From Mesosutterella faecium (lineage in GTDB: Bacteria > Pseudomonadota > Gammaproteobacteria > Burkholderiales > Burkholderiaceae_F): a DNA stretch of 64,000 bases. Position 1 is the stretch's first letter; the number at the start of each line of letters is the position of its first letter. Shown here piece after piece: positions 1 through 8,232 of the stretch. The stretch is from contig NZ_JAKZJU020000002.1 in NCBI RefSeq assembly GCF_022809315.2, positions 1-64,000 of the forward strand, given 5' to 3'. Under the pieces are notes generated by a model, which was not told where the DNA came from, made no database searches, and saw nothing but the letters and a program-made list of their open reading frames with translations. The translations under genes were made by a program, and so were the position numbers.

Positions 1-657
1 ATGAAGCAGACAGCCGCCGTCGGCGCGCTCACTGAAATTGCTCTTCACTCATCGGACTACGGCCGCATTGTTGATGCGTTTCATGCGCAGTGGGGATGGG
101 AGACGCTTGGAGCTCCCGGGCTTGGAGCCAAGGTTGCGGACTGGTACTGCGCCAAGATGATGCAAAGCGTCACATTCGGGCGGCTGCTGATCGCGCCCAC
201 GGGCGGTACGGCCGGACTTGCCGTGGGAGGAGTCTTCGGAGATCGCCCCGTCATAGGCGGGGATGCGCGCCTGCCGGAGCGCCGCGCGGCGCTGGAAAAG
301 GAAATTGCCGCTCAAAAGGGCGGTCCCGAGACGATTGCACTTTACGACCACATCTCCCGCATCAACGAGCATCTGCGGCGCCAGACCCGTGAAAACGGGC
401 GGGTCTTTGCGGCTGAACTTTATTTTCTCTGGGTTTCGCCGGATTACCGCGGCTGCGGGCTTTCAAGACGCCTTCTCAACGCTGCCATGAAAGCGATGAA
501 GGCGCGGCGCGTAAAGAACTTCTGCCTTTTTACTGATACGAACTGCGACTGGAAGTTTTATATGCGCGATCCCTGGGTCGCCTGCGGTCGTCAGCCTTGG
601 CCCGACGTGCCGGGCATGAGAGGAGGCGCGGGGCTGATGTTCGGAGCCTCGCTCTGA
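1..657 (+). CDS. GNAT-family N-acetyltransferase
   Basis: 218 codons, ATG at the first base of the window, so the true start could lie upstream of the window edge. The C-terminal half carries the GNAT acetyl-CoA signature: a beta-strand ending in LYFLWVSPDYRGCGLSRRLL, where R/G-x-x-G/A residues form the pyrophosphate loop, followed by a helix and a FCLFTD strand. The N-terminal half is family-specific and the acceptor substrate cannot be predicted. It stands alone, followed by about 850 bp without a convincing gene. A truncated MarR-type gene at 3508-3806 resembles the N-terminus of MarR-GNAT fusion regulators, but it lies on the opposite strand, so this is not simply its missing half. The family call is fairly sure; the function is unknown. 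Confidence 0.75.
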   Translation: MKQTAAVGALTEIALHSSDYGRIVDAFHAQWGWETLGAPGLGAKVADWYCAKMMQSVTFGRLLIAPTGGTAGLAVGGVFGDRPVIGGDARLPERRAALEKEIAAQKGGPETIALYDHISRINEHLRRQTRENGRVFAAELYFLWVSPDYRGCGLSRRLLNAAMKAMKARRVKNFCLFTDTNCDWKFYMRDPWVACGRQPWPDVPGMRGGAGLMFGASL

Positions 658-1507
658 TTCGCCCGCCAGGCCTCCGGGCATACTGACCTGCCTTATGGCT
701 GGGGATTTTCACTTCCGACGGCACTCAAAGAGGCATGCCAGCAAGTGAAGAGGCTGGCCTGGATATTGAAAGTTCCCGGTTTCCGTCTTATCTGAAACTG
801 GCATTTGGACAAGGGGCTGTTCGTCGTCCCCGCTTGGATGCTTTGGAAGCCTTGGCCGGCGACCTGTCAGGCCCGGACGTCAGGGGGTGTCTTCCCTTGT
901 TCCCTGGAAGGTGAAAGCTCCTCCTGGTTTTGCACGCAGGCTTATATGGTTTGCGACCGGCTCATCGGCCGGGCGGCACTCAAGAAAAACCAGGACTTCA
1001 AAGGAGCGCCGCGCCTTTGCGCAGAAAGCGCTGCGGCCCATCGGCCATCACATCAGCCTCAGGCTGGTCCCTGCGGGATCAATGCGGCGGGGCCTTATCC
1101 GTGTCGATGTAAACGCGCCTGTCGACCGGCGAAAGAGCTTGTCCGCAAAAGAGACACGACCTCTTTGCAGCCGGCAGCCCGATCGCCGCTTCGAGGAAAG
1201 ACCGGTCTGTCATCGTGTTGAATATGGTCCGCTGGTTCTTCACGGAATAACGGGAAGATCTGCTTCAATGGTGCCACACTCGCCTTCATAAGCGGGCCGC
1301 AACAAGCCCATAAAAGATTTTCTGGATAAGGTGGGGATTCGAGGCTGAAGAAAAGACGAAAGGCGGTGAACGCCGTTAAGATCATTAATGCCGCCACAAC
1401 TGTTAATGCAGCGACGCTACCGTCGTGAATGTTTTAGCAAACTCAATCTTGTCGCCAAAACTTGATTTTATGTCCCAACTCCGCTACCCCGGTTTTCTAT
1501 TAAGAAT
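658..1507. other. 850-bp stretch without a supported gene
   Basis: Several overlapping reading frames of 60-138 codons cross this stretch on both strands, but none has a credible ribosome binding site, domain motif or consistent codon use. It sits directly upstream of a decayed ISL3 transposase and looks like degenerated mobile or intergenic DNA. No RNA gene or terminator is evident. Confidence 0.4.
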
Positions 1508-2018
1508 TTGAAAAGCAATGAAGACGCAAACATCCACATTGACCTGAAGCCTGTGAGCGACGCTGCCTGCCCTGAATGTGGGAAACGGTGTTCTTCTATT
1601 CACGAAAGCGCTGGACGGATTGTCAGAGAAGCGCCGTTGCTGGCACGGAACCGGTATGCGTTCATTTTGAAGCACGTCGGGTGCACTGCAACTGCGGCCG
1701 TCACAAGATGGAATCTCTGTTCTGGGTCAGTCCCCGCGCCAGAAAAACGAATCTGATGGTCGCCAACATTCAGTCCCTTCTGCGACTCTGCGTATCCATC
1801 AGCGAGGTACCTGCCCACTGCCGCCTTGGCGGGGAAACCGTCAAGGCCTGCGACAGGGTTCTCCTCAAATATCTGTTCCAAAATACCGATTTCAACGGGG
1901 GAAGCGTCTGGCTATTGACGAATTTGCTGCCCATAAGGGGCATCGGTACGCAACGGTTGTCATGGATCTGGACACCAGTCGCATCCTGTGAGCGGAAATG
2001 GGAAAAAGCCGTAGAGAC
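1508..2018 (+). pseudogene. ISL3-family transposase remnant (frameshifted)
   Basis: Pieces of an ISL3-type transposase are read across three frames. The first piece has the N-terminal zinc-finger CPECGKRCSSIHESAGRIV followed by a basic segment. The second has RVHCNCGRHK and WVSPRARKTN. The third has RLAIDEFAAHKGHRYATVV with MDLDTSRIL, the start of the ISL3 DDE domain, followed at once by an in-frame TGA where a Trp is usual. The gene therefore has at least two frameshifts and a stop, and it is cut at its 3' side by the IS3-family element beginning at 2019. It cannot be functional. Family assignment is by motif order (zinc finger, then ID-EFA-HKGHRYATVV). Confidence 0.65.
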
Positions 2019-2094
2019 TGAACTGTCCCCACTTTGTGAGACAGAATTAATTGAGCGTCGGAGTGGTTTTACCTGTTACCGCTTCCCTGAATTG

Positions 2095-2964
2095 TCAGGG
2101 GGAGCGGTAACTTAATTTCGTTTGAATGCGTTTCTCATTGTAATAGGCGCAATAGGCTTCAATTTCCCGCCGGGCCTGGTTAAAAGTCAACAGATTTTTG
2201 TCAAAGCGCTTGTCCGGGTGGTACAGCCACTCCGTCTTCAGCGTTCCGTTCCAGCCCTCCATGACGGCGTTGTCCCAACAGTTCCCTTTGCGTGAATAGC
2301 TCTGCTTAAAGCCGTAATCCCGAGCTTGTTTCCTGAACATCGGGCTGGTGTACAGCACTCCTTGGTCGCTGTGCAGCACAGCCGGTCCGCTGGCCACCGC
2401 CTTAAGCGAGTGGAGCGTCTGCATCGCAAGCGCCATATTTTGGCAGGGGCTCATTTCACAGACGACGATTTCGCGAGTGCAAAGATCCATAACGAGCGAA
2501 AGATAGAGCCAGCCAGTTTTAGTTGGAATATAGGTCACATCCGTCACAAATACCTTGCCCGGCTCCTGTTGAGTAAATTTGCGATTCAGCGTGTTCTCGA
2601 GAACAGTCCCGTCGGTCAGCCGCCCCTTTGTGAGGCTGACTCTGTATGTGCTCTTTCTTCGAATCACGGCCTGGCATCCAAGTTCCTTCATGGCGCGTGC
2701 GACTTGGTTGTGTCCGGGTTTTCGTTCATGGCCATCCATGCGAAGGGCTGCCGTCATCCTTCTGACGCCATATCGTCCTTCGTGGCGTTTTTGGAGCACT
2801 TTGATGCGATCGCCAAGAGCCTTAGCCGCGAGCACTCTTTTACCAGGATTTCCAATACGGCGGTAAAAGGTGCTCCGGCTGGCACCTGCAATTTCGCAAG
2901 CTCGGGCAACGGGTACCCCGCTGCGATGTGCGCTCTTAATTGCCGAATCAAGGATGGCACATTG
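2095..2964 (-). CDS. IS3-family transposase OrfB (DDE integrase domain)
   Basis: The catalytic half of the IS3 transposase. A helix-turn-helix-like segment (SRSTFYRRIGNPGK) is followed by an rve/DDE core with Asp in VFVTDVTYI, Asp in LHSDQG and Glu in AVMEGWNGTLK. The tail YNEKRIQTKLSYRSP is typical of IS3 OrfB. No good start codon exists at its beginning. The frame runs back into the A8 tract at 2965-2972 at the end of orfA, and it is offset by +1 (equivalently -2) from orfA. Expression therefore presumably needs frameshifting or transcript slippage. An internal alternative start at 2835 would remove the N-terminal helix-turn-helix. Confidence 0.8.
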   Translation of the reverse strand, partial: QCAILDSAIKSAHRSGVPVARACEIAGASRSTFYRRIGNPGKRVLAAKALGDRIKVLQKRHEGRYGVRRMTAALRMDGHERKPGHNQVARAMKELGCQAVIRRKSTYRVSLTKGRLTDGTVLENTLNRKFTQQEPGKVFVTDVTYIPTKTGWLYLSLVMDLCTREIVVCEMSPCQNMALAMQTLHSLKAVASGPAVLHSDQGVLYTSPMFRKQARDYGFKQSYSRKGNCWDNAVMEGWNGTLKTEWLYHPDKRFDKNLLTFNQARREIEAYCAYYNEKRIQTKLSYRSP

Positions 2965-3466
2965 TTTTTTTTGAGCCCGGATGCTCGTCTATGGACTTCA
3001 GCAGGCAGTCCAGGACAATCCGCTGTTCCTCAATGGTCCTCCGGGCTGTCTTAAGTTCTTTGGCCACATTTTCTTTGCCGCGGGATGCAGTTGTTTTATC
3101 AGGCATGTTCTTGATCTCCGGGGCTTGGCAACGGACCCCTCTTTTGAGGATGGGAGCGCCGAACTTTTCAACGTTTTGCACATACCGACGTACATCGCTG
3201 GCGCTCATCCCCAAAGCACAGCCCGCCGCATTGTACGATTGACAAACAGCGTACACCCTGACAGCCTGCCACGCCATGGCTTCAGTTCTTTTCCGCCAGC
3301 TGTTATCCAGGCTCCATGAAACATCACCACGATCAAATGCCGCTTGCCAGTTTTCTACGCTAATGCGGGCCAATCCCAGCTGTTTTGAGATCGTAAAGGA
3401 TCGAGCTCCCTGCCTCAGTAACGTCAATACTTTTTGACGAATTTCAATCGAGATCTTTTTGGACAT
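2948..3466 (-). CDS. IS3-family transposase OrfA
   Basis: 172 residues beginning MSKKISIEIRQ. The N-terminal helix-turn-helix of IS3 OrfA proteins binds the element ends. The C-terminal part is coiled-coil-like (KELKTARRTIEEQRIVLDCLL) and ends in HPGSKK, the usual lead-in to OrfB. The longer reading frame back to 3637 would cross the IS end and is not used here. The gene terminates a few codons after an A8 run that overlaps the beginning of orfB, the normal place for frameshift control in this family. Confidence 0.8.
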   Translation of the reverse strand: MSKKISIEIRQKVLTLLRQGARSFTISKQLGLARISVENWQAAFDRGDVSWSLDNSWRKRTEAMAWQAVRVYAVCQSYNAAGCALGMSASDVRRYVQNVEKFGAPILKRGVRCQAPEIKNMPDKTTASRGKENVAKELKTARRTIEEQRIVLDCLLKSIDEHPGSKKTMCHP

Positions 3467-3507
3467 GAAAATCCCCAGAAAGTGTCTCACCTTCTGGGGA
3501 CAGTTCA

Positions 3508-3806
3508 GACCGGCCGTCTTTCTCCGAGGGTCTCCTTTTAATACAGCCGTTTTTCTCATGCCTGCTGATGAGGCGGGAGAGATAGCTTTTGTCGACCCGC
3601 ATCGTTTTGGCGATAAAGGCCGCGTTGCAGCCTTCATTCGAGTAGATTTCGTAAAAGATCCTCGCGGCTGTCACTGGGTATTCGGAGCCGCGGTAATGGT
3701 CGCCGAGTAGGTTCATGGCCGGCATGTAGAAGCGGTTGAAGGCGCGGACGCGGTGCACGATGGCGGAGGTGCCGTCCCCGCCCAGTTCGGTGGCTTGAAC
3801 TGACAT
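3508..3806 (-). pseudogene. MarR-type transcriptional regulator, 3' end lost to IS insertion
   Basis: ATG at 3806 opens a frame with an N-terminal helix (VHRVRAFNRFYMPAMNLLG) and a winged helix-turn-helix (FIAKTMRVDKSYLSRLISRHEKNG, read here in parts) up to the start of the wing, SEKDGRS. At that point the IS3-family element interrupts it. The FNRFY...DKSYLSRL pattern resembles the DNA-binding half of MarR or MarR-GNAT fusion regulators. If the IS is removed, only a few codons continue into ISL3-derived sequence, so the C-terminal dimerisation part (and any acetyltransferase domain) is gone. It is probably non-functional. Confidence 0.65.
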
Positions 3807-3975
3807 GGAAGACTGGTTATTTAGTTGATCAAGGCAACTGATTTGACCGCAGCGCTCAGTCTGAGGCGGAGCCATCCGATGCCATTTACAGCCATTGTTT
3901 AAATCATATTTCGATTGTTTTTTGATATTTAAATAATTTGAATATTTGAAACCAGGCTTTCTGTTGTGCAGCTTT

Positions 3976-5289
3976 TTATCGGTCGGGCTCCTGGAGCTGC
4001 ACCCATGCTCCCCACTCGGGGAAGCATTCCCTTCCTGCTCCGTTCGGTGTGACCAGCCAGATGACGGGCAGGCCCGGGGCATCAGGGAAGGTCCCGTAGC
4101 CGTCGGTCGCGTAAATCAGGGCAGCGGGCGGCTCTCCCTCTTTCGCTGTTTTGCCCCGCACCCATTTGAATACCGGCCGAAAGTCCGTGCCGCCCCAGCC
4201 CGCTATGGTCCACTGCTCCTTCGGATTCGGAAAATCCCAGGCCTCGAATTCCGAGACGCCCGCAATGTCTGCATCGGCCTGAAGGACCGTGAGGCGGCAA
4301 GGGAAAGTCTCGCGGAAGGCCTGAAGCTCAGAGAGGATCTGGCTGATTTCCTCATCCGACATGGAGCCCGAGGTGTCGATTGCGAAAACGATCCATCCCA
4401 GGGCCGGGGCGCCGCATGAGGGGAGGTAGAGTCCCTGGGAGATGAAGCGCTTCGAGGGCGGAAAAAGCCTCCAGTCGGTCTTGAGCGTTTCGGTCAGAAA
4501 GCGAGCGAGATGCGCGCGCCAGTTGACCGAGGGCTTTGGCCCCGCCTTTAATTCCTCCATCTCTGAGCCGGGGAAAAAGCCTTGGCTTTCCGTCTGCTGA
4601 CAGAATTCGCGGCGGATTCGGGCGACGATTTTCTTCGCACTCGCGTCTTCCGCGTCGTCCTCGCTTCGGGCGAGCGTCGAAGGAAGCGACTGGGAGTCGA
4701 CGAGGTCGGCCGCGGCCTCGGCGCAGGGCCCCGGGATCACCCCCGCCGGATCTTTTTCTTCGTCCCGATTCTCCGGGCGCCCTGCAAGGGGGGTGATTTC
4801 GATAGGCCCGTCAGGGGAGGAAAGAGGCGCCGGCCCGGGCCCGGCGCCGGCGGTTTTCCTGCGGGAGAGAAGGAGGTCGTAAATGGCCTCGGCCGAACAG
4901 TTTTTAAGATTTCGGGGAGGCAGCAGCCCGCCCTCTGGAATCGAAAATCCGGCGTCGGCCAGCAGGTTGTTCACGGCGTAGTCGCAGGCGATGTTCCAGG
5001 CCCGGGGGTTGCGTGCGCCCCTTCGGTCGCTGTGCTGGAGCACCACGTGCAGCAGCTCGTGGGCGAGGAGCCCGCGAAGCTCTGGCTGCGTGAGGGTGAG
5101 GGCGAACTCGGCTGACACGATGATCCGGTAGCCGTCCGTGCAGGCGGTCGGCACTCCGGCCCCAAGCACTCGGACCGGAAGCTCGAGAAGCGCCGTGGCG
5201 AGGAAGGGGCGGCGCATCGCAAGGCTCACGCGGGCCTTGAGCACGGCGTTGCGCGCTTTTTCAAGTGTTTCCTGGGAGGCCCGCTGCAT
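3976..5289 (-). CDS. VWA / putative metallopeptidase protein (DUF2201-like)
   Basis: 437 residues. The N-terminal half has a zincin-like motif LLAHELLHVVLQH (H77, E78, H81 and a downstream His) and the DYAVNNLL segment seen in DUF2201 putative metallopeptidases. A low-complexity acidic/proline linker follows. The C-terminal third is a von Willebrand factor A domain with the MIDAS motif AIDTSGSMS, a later Asp/Thr loop (GGTDFRP) and the YATDGYG strand. It starts 15 bp downstream of the MoxR ATPase gene on the same strand, forming a two-gene operon. MoxR-VWA pairs generally act as chaperone-like assembly or remodelling machines; whether this one is protective or biosynthetic cannot be told. Confidence 0.8.
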   Translation of the reverse strand: MQRASQETLEKARNAVLKARVSLAMRRPFLATALLELPVRVLGAGVPTACTDGYRIIVSAEFALTLTQPELRGLLAHELLHVVLQHSDRRGARNPRAWNIACDYAVNNLLADAGFSIPEGGLLPPRNLKNCSAEAIYDLLLSRRKTAGAGPGPAPLSSPDGPIEITPLAGRPENRDEEKDPAGVIPGPCAEAAADLVDSQSLPSTLARSEDDAEDASAKKIVARIRREFCQQTESQGFFPGSEMEELKAGPKPSVNWRAHLARFLTETLKTDWRLFPPSKRFISQGLYLPSCGAPALGWIVFAIDTSGSMSDEEISQILSELQAFRETFPCRLTVLQADADIAGVSEFEAWDFPNPKEQWTIAGWGGTDFRPVFKWVRGKTAKEGEPPAALIYATDGYGTFPDAPGLPVIWLVTPNGAGRECFPEWGAWVQLQEPDR

Positions 5290-5303
5290 GGCTTGCCTCC
5301 TCT

Positions 5304-6296
5304 TCAGCTCTTGAAGAGCGAAGCGTTTTCCTTCATGAACCTGCGGAAGGCGGGCTTCAGCATGAATTTGGGCGAGACCTTCAGCGTGTCGCGCGCGAGC
5401 ACCACGGCGAATTCCGCGGGGAGCCTGAAAAGGAGTGCTTCGATCGTCGCAGCGCCCTGTTCGGAGCCGCCCGCACCGGAGGCGAGGTGGGTGACAAGGG
5501 CCCAGAGGTGGTCGAGCTGCTTGGGAATCGGAGCGCCCTCGGGGTCCTTGAGCAGAGCCTCTATTTCACGTGCGATCGCGGCGTTCCCGGCAAACGCCGC
5601 GAGTTCGGCCGCGGGGCCCTCGCCCACAATCCCGGGGAGCACGTCGCGCGCCTCTTTGATCCCTCCGAATGCCTTCAGGGCGTCGGAGGCCATTTCCCAG
5701 GACCTGGGCGTCGCAAAGGCGGCGCCTTCCCCAGGCTTTGTGTAGAGGAGCTCCGAGCGGTAGCGCAGCAGCCCTATCACCTCAGGGCGCACGCGGTGAC
5801 TGAACGCCCATTCGCTCCAGCTGTGGATGTCGGGCTCGAGCGTGAGGTGGATGAAGCGGTTGGCAAGCGCCGAGGACAGCCTGAAGGTCACCGCGCGGTC
5901 GGACGCGCGGTTGCCCGCTGCGATGATCCTCCAGCCCGGGGGCAGCGCGTACTCGCCCACGCGGCGGTCGAGCACGAGCTGGTACATGGCGGCCTGGACG
6001 AGCGGAGGAGCGGCGTTGATCTCGTCCAGGAAGAGGACTCCGGGCTTCATCTCCGGGGTCGGCAGGAAGGCGGGCGGGCACCAGAGGGCCCGGCCGTCCT
6101 TCACCATCGGGAGACCCCGCAGGTCCGTGGGGTCAAGGAGCGAAGCCCGCAGGTCAACCACGGGCAGCTTCATCTTCGCCGCCGCCTCCCTCACGATGGA
6201 GCTCTTTCCGGTGCCGGGCGCGCCCCAGATGAAGGCGGCCCAGCGGGCTGCCTTAAGCAGTTTTTCCAGAACCTCTGTCAGCCGGCCGGCTCTCAT
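5304..6296 (-). CDS. MoxR-type AAA+ ATPase
   Basis: 330 residues starting MRAGRLTEVLEKLL. Walker A is GAPGTGKSS (about residues 25-33), Walker B is GVLFLDEINAAPP, and a sensor-1-like RIIAAGNRASDRAV follows. This is the MoxR/RavA arrangement of an AAA+ ATPase. The C-terminal region is helical. It is transcribed first in an operon with the VWA/metallopeptidase gene, which ends the transcript near 3976. The partner VWA protein is the likely substrate-adaptor. Upstream sequence (6297-6440) is AT-richer and could hold the promoter. The family is well supported; the cellular substrate is unknown. Confidence 0.85.
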   Translation of the reverse strand: MRAGRLTEVLEKLLKAARWAAFIWGAPGTGKSSIVREAAAKMKLPVVDLRASLLDPTDLRGLPMVKDGRALWCPPAFLPTPEMKPGVLFLDEINAAPPLVQAAMYQLVLDRRVGEYALPPGWRIIAAGNRASDRAVTFRLSSALANRFIHLTLEPDIHSWSEWAFSHRVRPEVIGLLRYRSELLYTKPGEGAAFATPRSWEMASDALKAFGGIKEARDVLPGIVGEGPAAELAAFAGNAAIAREIEALLKDPEGAPIPKQLDHLWALVTHLASGAGGSEQGAATIEALLFRLPAEFAVVLARDTLKVSPKFMLKPAFRRFMKENASLFKS

Positions 6297-6711
6297 TTTT
6301 CCCTCCCGCGCCGGAAGTCCCGGCGCCGATGCCGCCCTTACATTTCCGCTTGAAAAAAAACTACTTCCCCAGCCTGAAAAAAAGCTTAATTAAGCGATAG
6401 GGACTTGCCCGACTGCCGGGGAAATCCGCGCCTTGCTAACATAAATTCCATCCCCCTTCCTTCCGCAAAAAATCAGGTTTTGCCGGCGATTCGCCGGCTG
6501 AGGGAAATACGCCGGGGAGTCTCGCCTCCTTCGGCCTGAAGGCCTCGGGAAGTCGAGTTCTCCTCAGTCGAACTGTGGCTTCACAACGCTTCATCTGCGT
6601 TCTGCTGCGCATTCCGCAGTCTGACAGTGTTTTGAAGTCCACAGGGTCGCCTTCGGAGACTCCGGAGGAAACTTAAGTGATCAGGAGGGAAGGAGGATGC
6701 ACGCCTTATGA
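6297..6711. other. Intergenic, upstream of the MoxR operon
   Basis: No supported gene. The first 120 bp contain an A-rich run (GAAAAAAAACTA) and are the probable promoter side of the MoxR-VWA operon. A 68-codon frame at 6436-6642 on the minus strand has no recognisable features and is not called. Confidence 0.4.
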
Positions 6712-6967
6712 AAATACGTGGTCAGCCCAAACTGTTGAGGCGTAGTTTCCCTAACGGGGCATGCGCAAGCATGCCCCAACTTTAAAAAGCTCAAATCGAA
6801 GAATCAGCATCGAGCCGCCGCACCAGTGCGCGCGGGATCAAATACGTGGTCAGCCCAAACTGTTGAGGCGTAGTTTCCCTAACGGGGCATGCGCAAGCAT
6901 GCCCCAACTTTAAAAAGCTCAAATCGAAGAATCAGCATCGAGCCGCCGCACCAGTGCGCGCGGGATC
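6712..6967. repeat. Tandem duplication, two 128-bp units with hairpins
   Basis: Positions 6712-6839 and 6840-6967 are two copies of one 128-bp unit that look identical by eye. Each contains a perfect 9-bp inverted repeat GGGGCATGC-gcaa-GCATGCCCC (6756-6777 and 6884-6905) closed by a GCAA tetraloop. A smaller AAACT/AGTTT hairpin lies just before it. Each unit also contains TGGTCAGCCC (6719-6728, 6847-6856), which recurs as the reverse complement at 11105-11114 next to the IS110-family element. There is no T-tract after the hairpin, so it is not an obvious terminator. It could be a structured RNA, an IS target or end, or a simple local duplication. Confidence 0.85.
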
Positions 6968-7307
6968 AAAACACTTGCGCGCACCCATTATTGCGGCGGC
7001 GAGCGTCGAATTTACTTTGCCGCCACAACCTGATTTCCATAACCATTCCTGCCAATACACTTGTAGCGCCAGCTCTTCGTGTGATGAGGAGGCTTCACAG
7101 CAATACGTCCGCGGTCGTCATGAGGAAGGTTTTCTCTTCCTCGCCGCCTAGTGATATTCGGGTGCGGCGGGAGCGCACTATAAACATCGCAGTTTCATAA
7201 ACTTGAACTATTTACATCACCTGCGTTTTCCCGCCGCCTTGAGCCGGATCGTCACTACAACATTGGCCTTCGTGGTCCTGAGAAAATATTCTTAGCTGTT
7301 CTCCGGT
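6968..7307. other. Non-coding, hairpin-rich segment
   Basis: No credible gene. It contains a GAGGAAG-gttttct-CTTCCTC hairpin (7122-7142), an abutting CGCCGC/GCGGCG hairpin (7142-7169) and a long-range complement CGCACCC (6980-6986) with GGGTGCG (7160-7166). Before the IS21 and IS110-family insertions it would have lain a few hundred bases upstream of the reverse transcriptase locus, in the same orientation, so a structured RNA is conceivable. This is inference only. Confidence 0.3.
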
Positions 7308-7400
7308 TTAAGCCGCAGCCCTCGATCTGCCGGCTTTGATGGGCTGAGGTCTGTATTCCATGCCTTTCTCACAGAGTATTCTCCAGGCGATGCGGGCGTG
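7308..7400 (-). pseudogene. IS110-type transposase C-terminal remnant
   Basis: On the minus strand a frame ends ARIAWRILCEKGMEYRP then a basic tail and TAA at 7310-7308. The AxIAWxxL-x-KGxxYRP pattern is the usual C-terminus of IS110/IS1111-group transposases. Upstream coding sequence is missing because the IS21 element begins at about 7401. Its C-terminus differs from that of the intact IS110-family gene at 9887-10966, so it is a second, older element. Confidence 0.5.
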
Positions 7401-7491
7401 TGTTCCGTCAAGTCAAAACCAACCACTTTTTGACGCAAAGTCCTTCGTAAGCTGGTTGGTTTTTTCAGGATGTCATGGGAACCTCCAGTCC

Positions 7492-8232
7492 TTATTTCAT
7501 CAGCGAGTGGCTTAAGCGATAGCTTTCACCCATGTGTTTAATGAGATAGCCATGATGAGCCAGCCGGTCAATCATCGCCATCAGCAGGCGCTCGTCGCAA
7601 AAGATCTTGTTCCATTCAGGAATCGGCATATTTGTCGTTAATATCAGGCTGCGCCGTTCGTAGCAGTCGGCAATCAGTTCGAAAAGCAGGCGCGTGCCCG
7701 TTACGTTGGTGGGCAGGTAGCCCCATTCGTCAATGACCAGCAGGTCGCATTTTTCAAAACGCCGCTTCAGCCTGGGCAGCTGTCCCGTCTCGTGTGCCGA
7801 CGACAGCTCCTCGACCAGCACTGCCATTCGCTTAAAGAGCGCTTTGTAGCCCAGCCTGCAGGCCTGCAGGCCAAGCGCTGTGGCAAAGTGGGTCTTGCCA
7901 GTGCCCGGGTGCCCCAACAGGATGAGGTTCTGCTTAGCCTCAATAAAACGACACTGCGTCAACCAGGCCAGGTCAAGATTCCGAGGCAGTTCCAGACAGC
8001 TGCAGTCGAAATTCTCCAGTGTTTTGGTGCGCAGGAGACCGGCTTTGACTTGATTACGCTCGACACGATCTCGGACGCGCGCGTCCCAAAGCTTTTGCAA
8101 AAGCTGCAGGACGAATTCGGCTCGATCGGTCAGGCTGATCTCTTTGTAGGTTTTCACAACGCTGGTGCCGCCAAGCCTAAGATTTAAAGCAAGTTCTCGG
8201 ATGCGGGCATCTGTTTCAGCGGCCTTAGACAT
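7492..8232 (-). CDS. istB: IS21 helper ATPase IstB
   Basis: 246 residues starting MSKAAETDARIREL at 8232. Walker A is GHPGTGKTHFA and Walker B is LLVIDEWGYLP, followed by a sensor loop TTNMP, the arrangement of IstB/DnaC-like AAA+ ATPases that assist IstA. The start is supported because ATGTCTAA overlaps the istA stop codon by 8 bases, the translational coupling usual in IS21 elements. A longer frame back to 8304 lies inside istA and is not used. It looks intact. Confidence 0.9.
   Translation of the reverse strand: MSKAAETDARIRELALNLRLGGTSVVKTYKEISLTDRAEFVLQLLQKLWDARVRDRVERNQVKAGLLRTKTLENFDCSCLELPRNLDLAWLTQCRFIEAKQNLILLGHPGTGKTHFATALGLQACRLGYKALFKRMAVLVEELSSAHETGQLPRLKRRFEKCDLLVIDEWGYLPTNVTGTRLLFELIADCYERRSLILTTNMPIPEWNKIFCDERLLMAMIDRLAHHGYLIKHMGESYRLSHSLMK

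Larger units (their letters stand above)
2019..3507 (-). mobile_element. IS3-family insertion sequence (about 1.49 kb)
   Basis: Both ends are visible. Each terminus reads inward as TGAACTGTCCCCA and, after a four-base mismatch, the two share GTGAGACA. The element starts with TG and ends with CA. It is flanked by a perfect 3-bp duplication GAC (2016-2018 and 3508-3510), as expected for IS3-family transposition. It carries orfA and orfB on the minus strand. The target lay at the junction between the ISL3 relic and a MarR-type gene. The clean duplication suggests a recent insertion. Confidence 0.85.

Noticed and set aside
805..1291. Overlapping plus-strand frames of 134-138 codons
   Set aside because: No ribosome binding site, domain or sensible composition; they overlap each other and look like degenerate DNA.
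6712..6967. CRISPR array or integron attC sites
   Set aside because: Only two units of 128 bp with no spacer variation, and no RYYYAAC/GTTRRRY pairs in the right arrangement.
6712..6967. Rho-independent terminator pair
   Set aside because: The GGGGCATGC hairpins are followed by AACTTTAAAA, not a T-tract, on either strand.
6889..7200. 103-codon plus-strand frame over the tandem repeat and hairpin segment
   Set aside because: It starts inside the duplicated non-coding unit, has no motif, and is arginine-rich in the way random GC-rich frames are.
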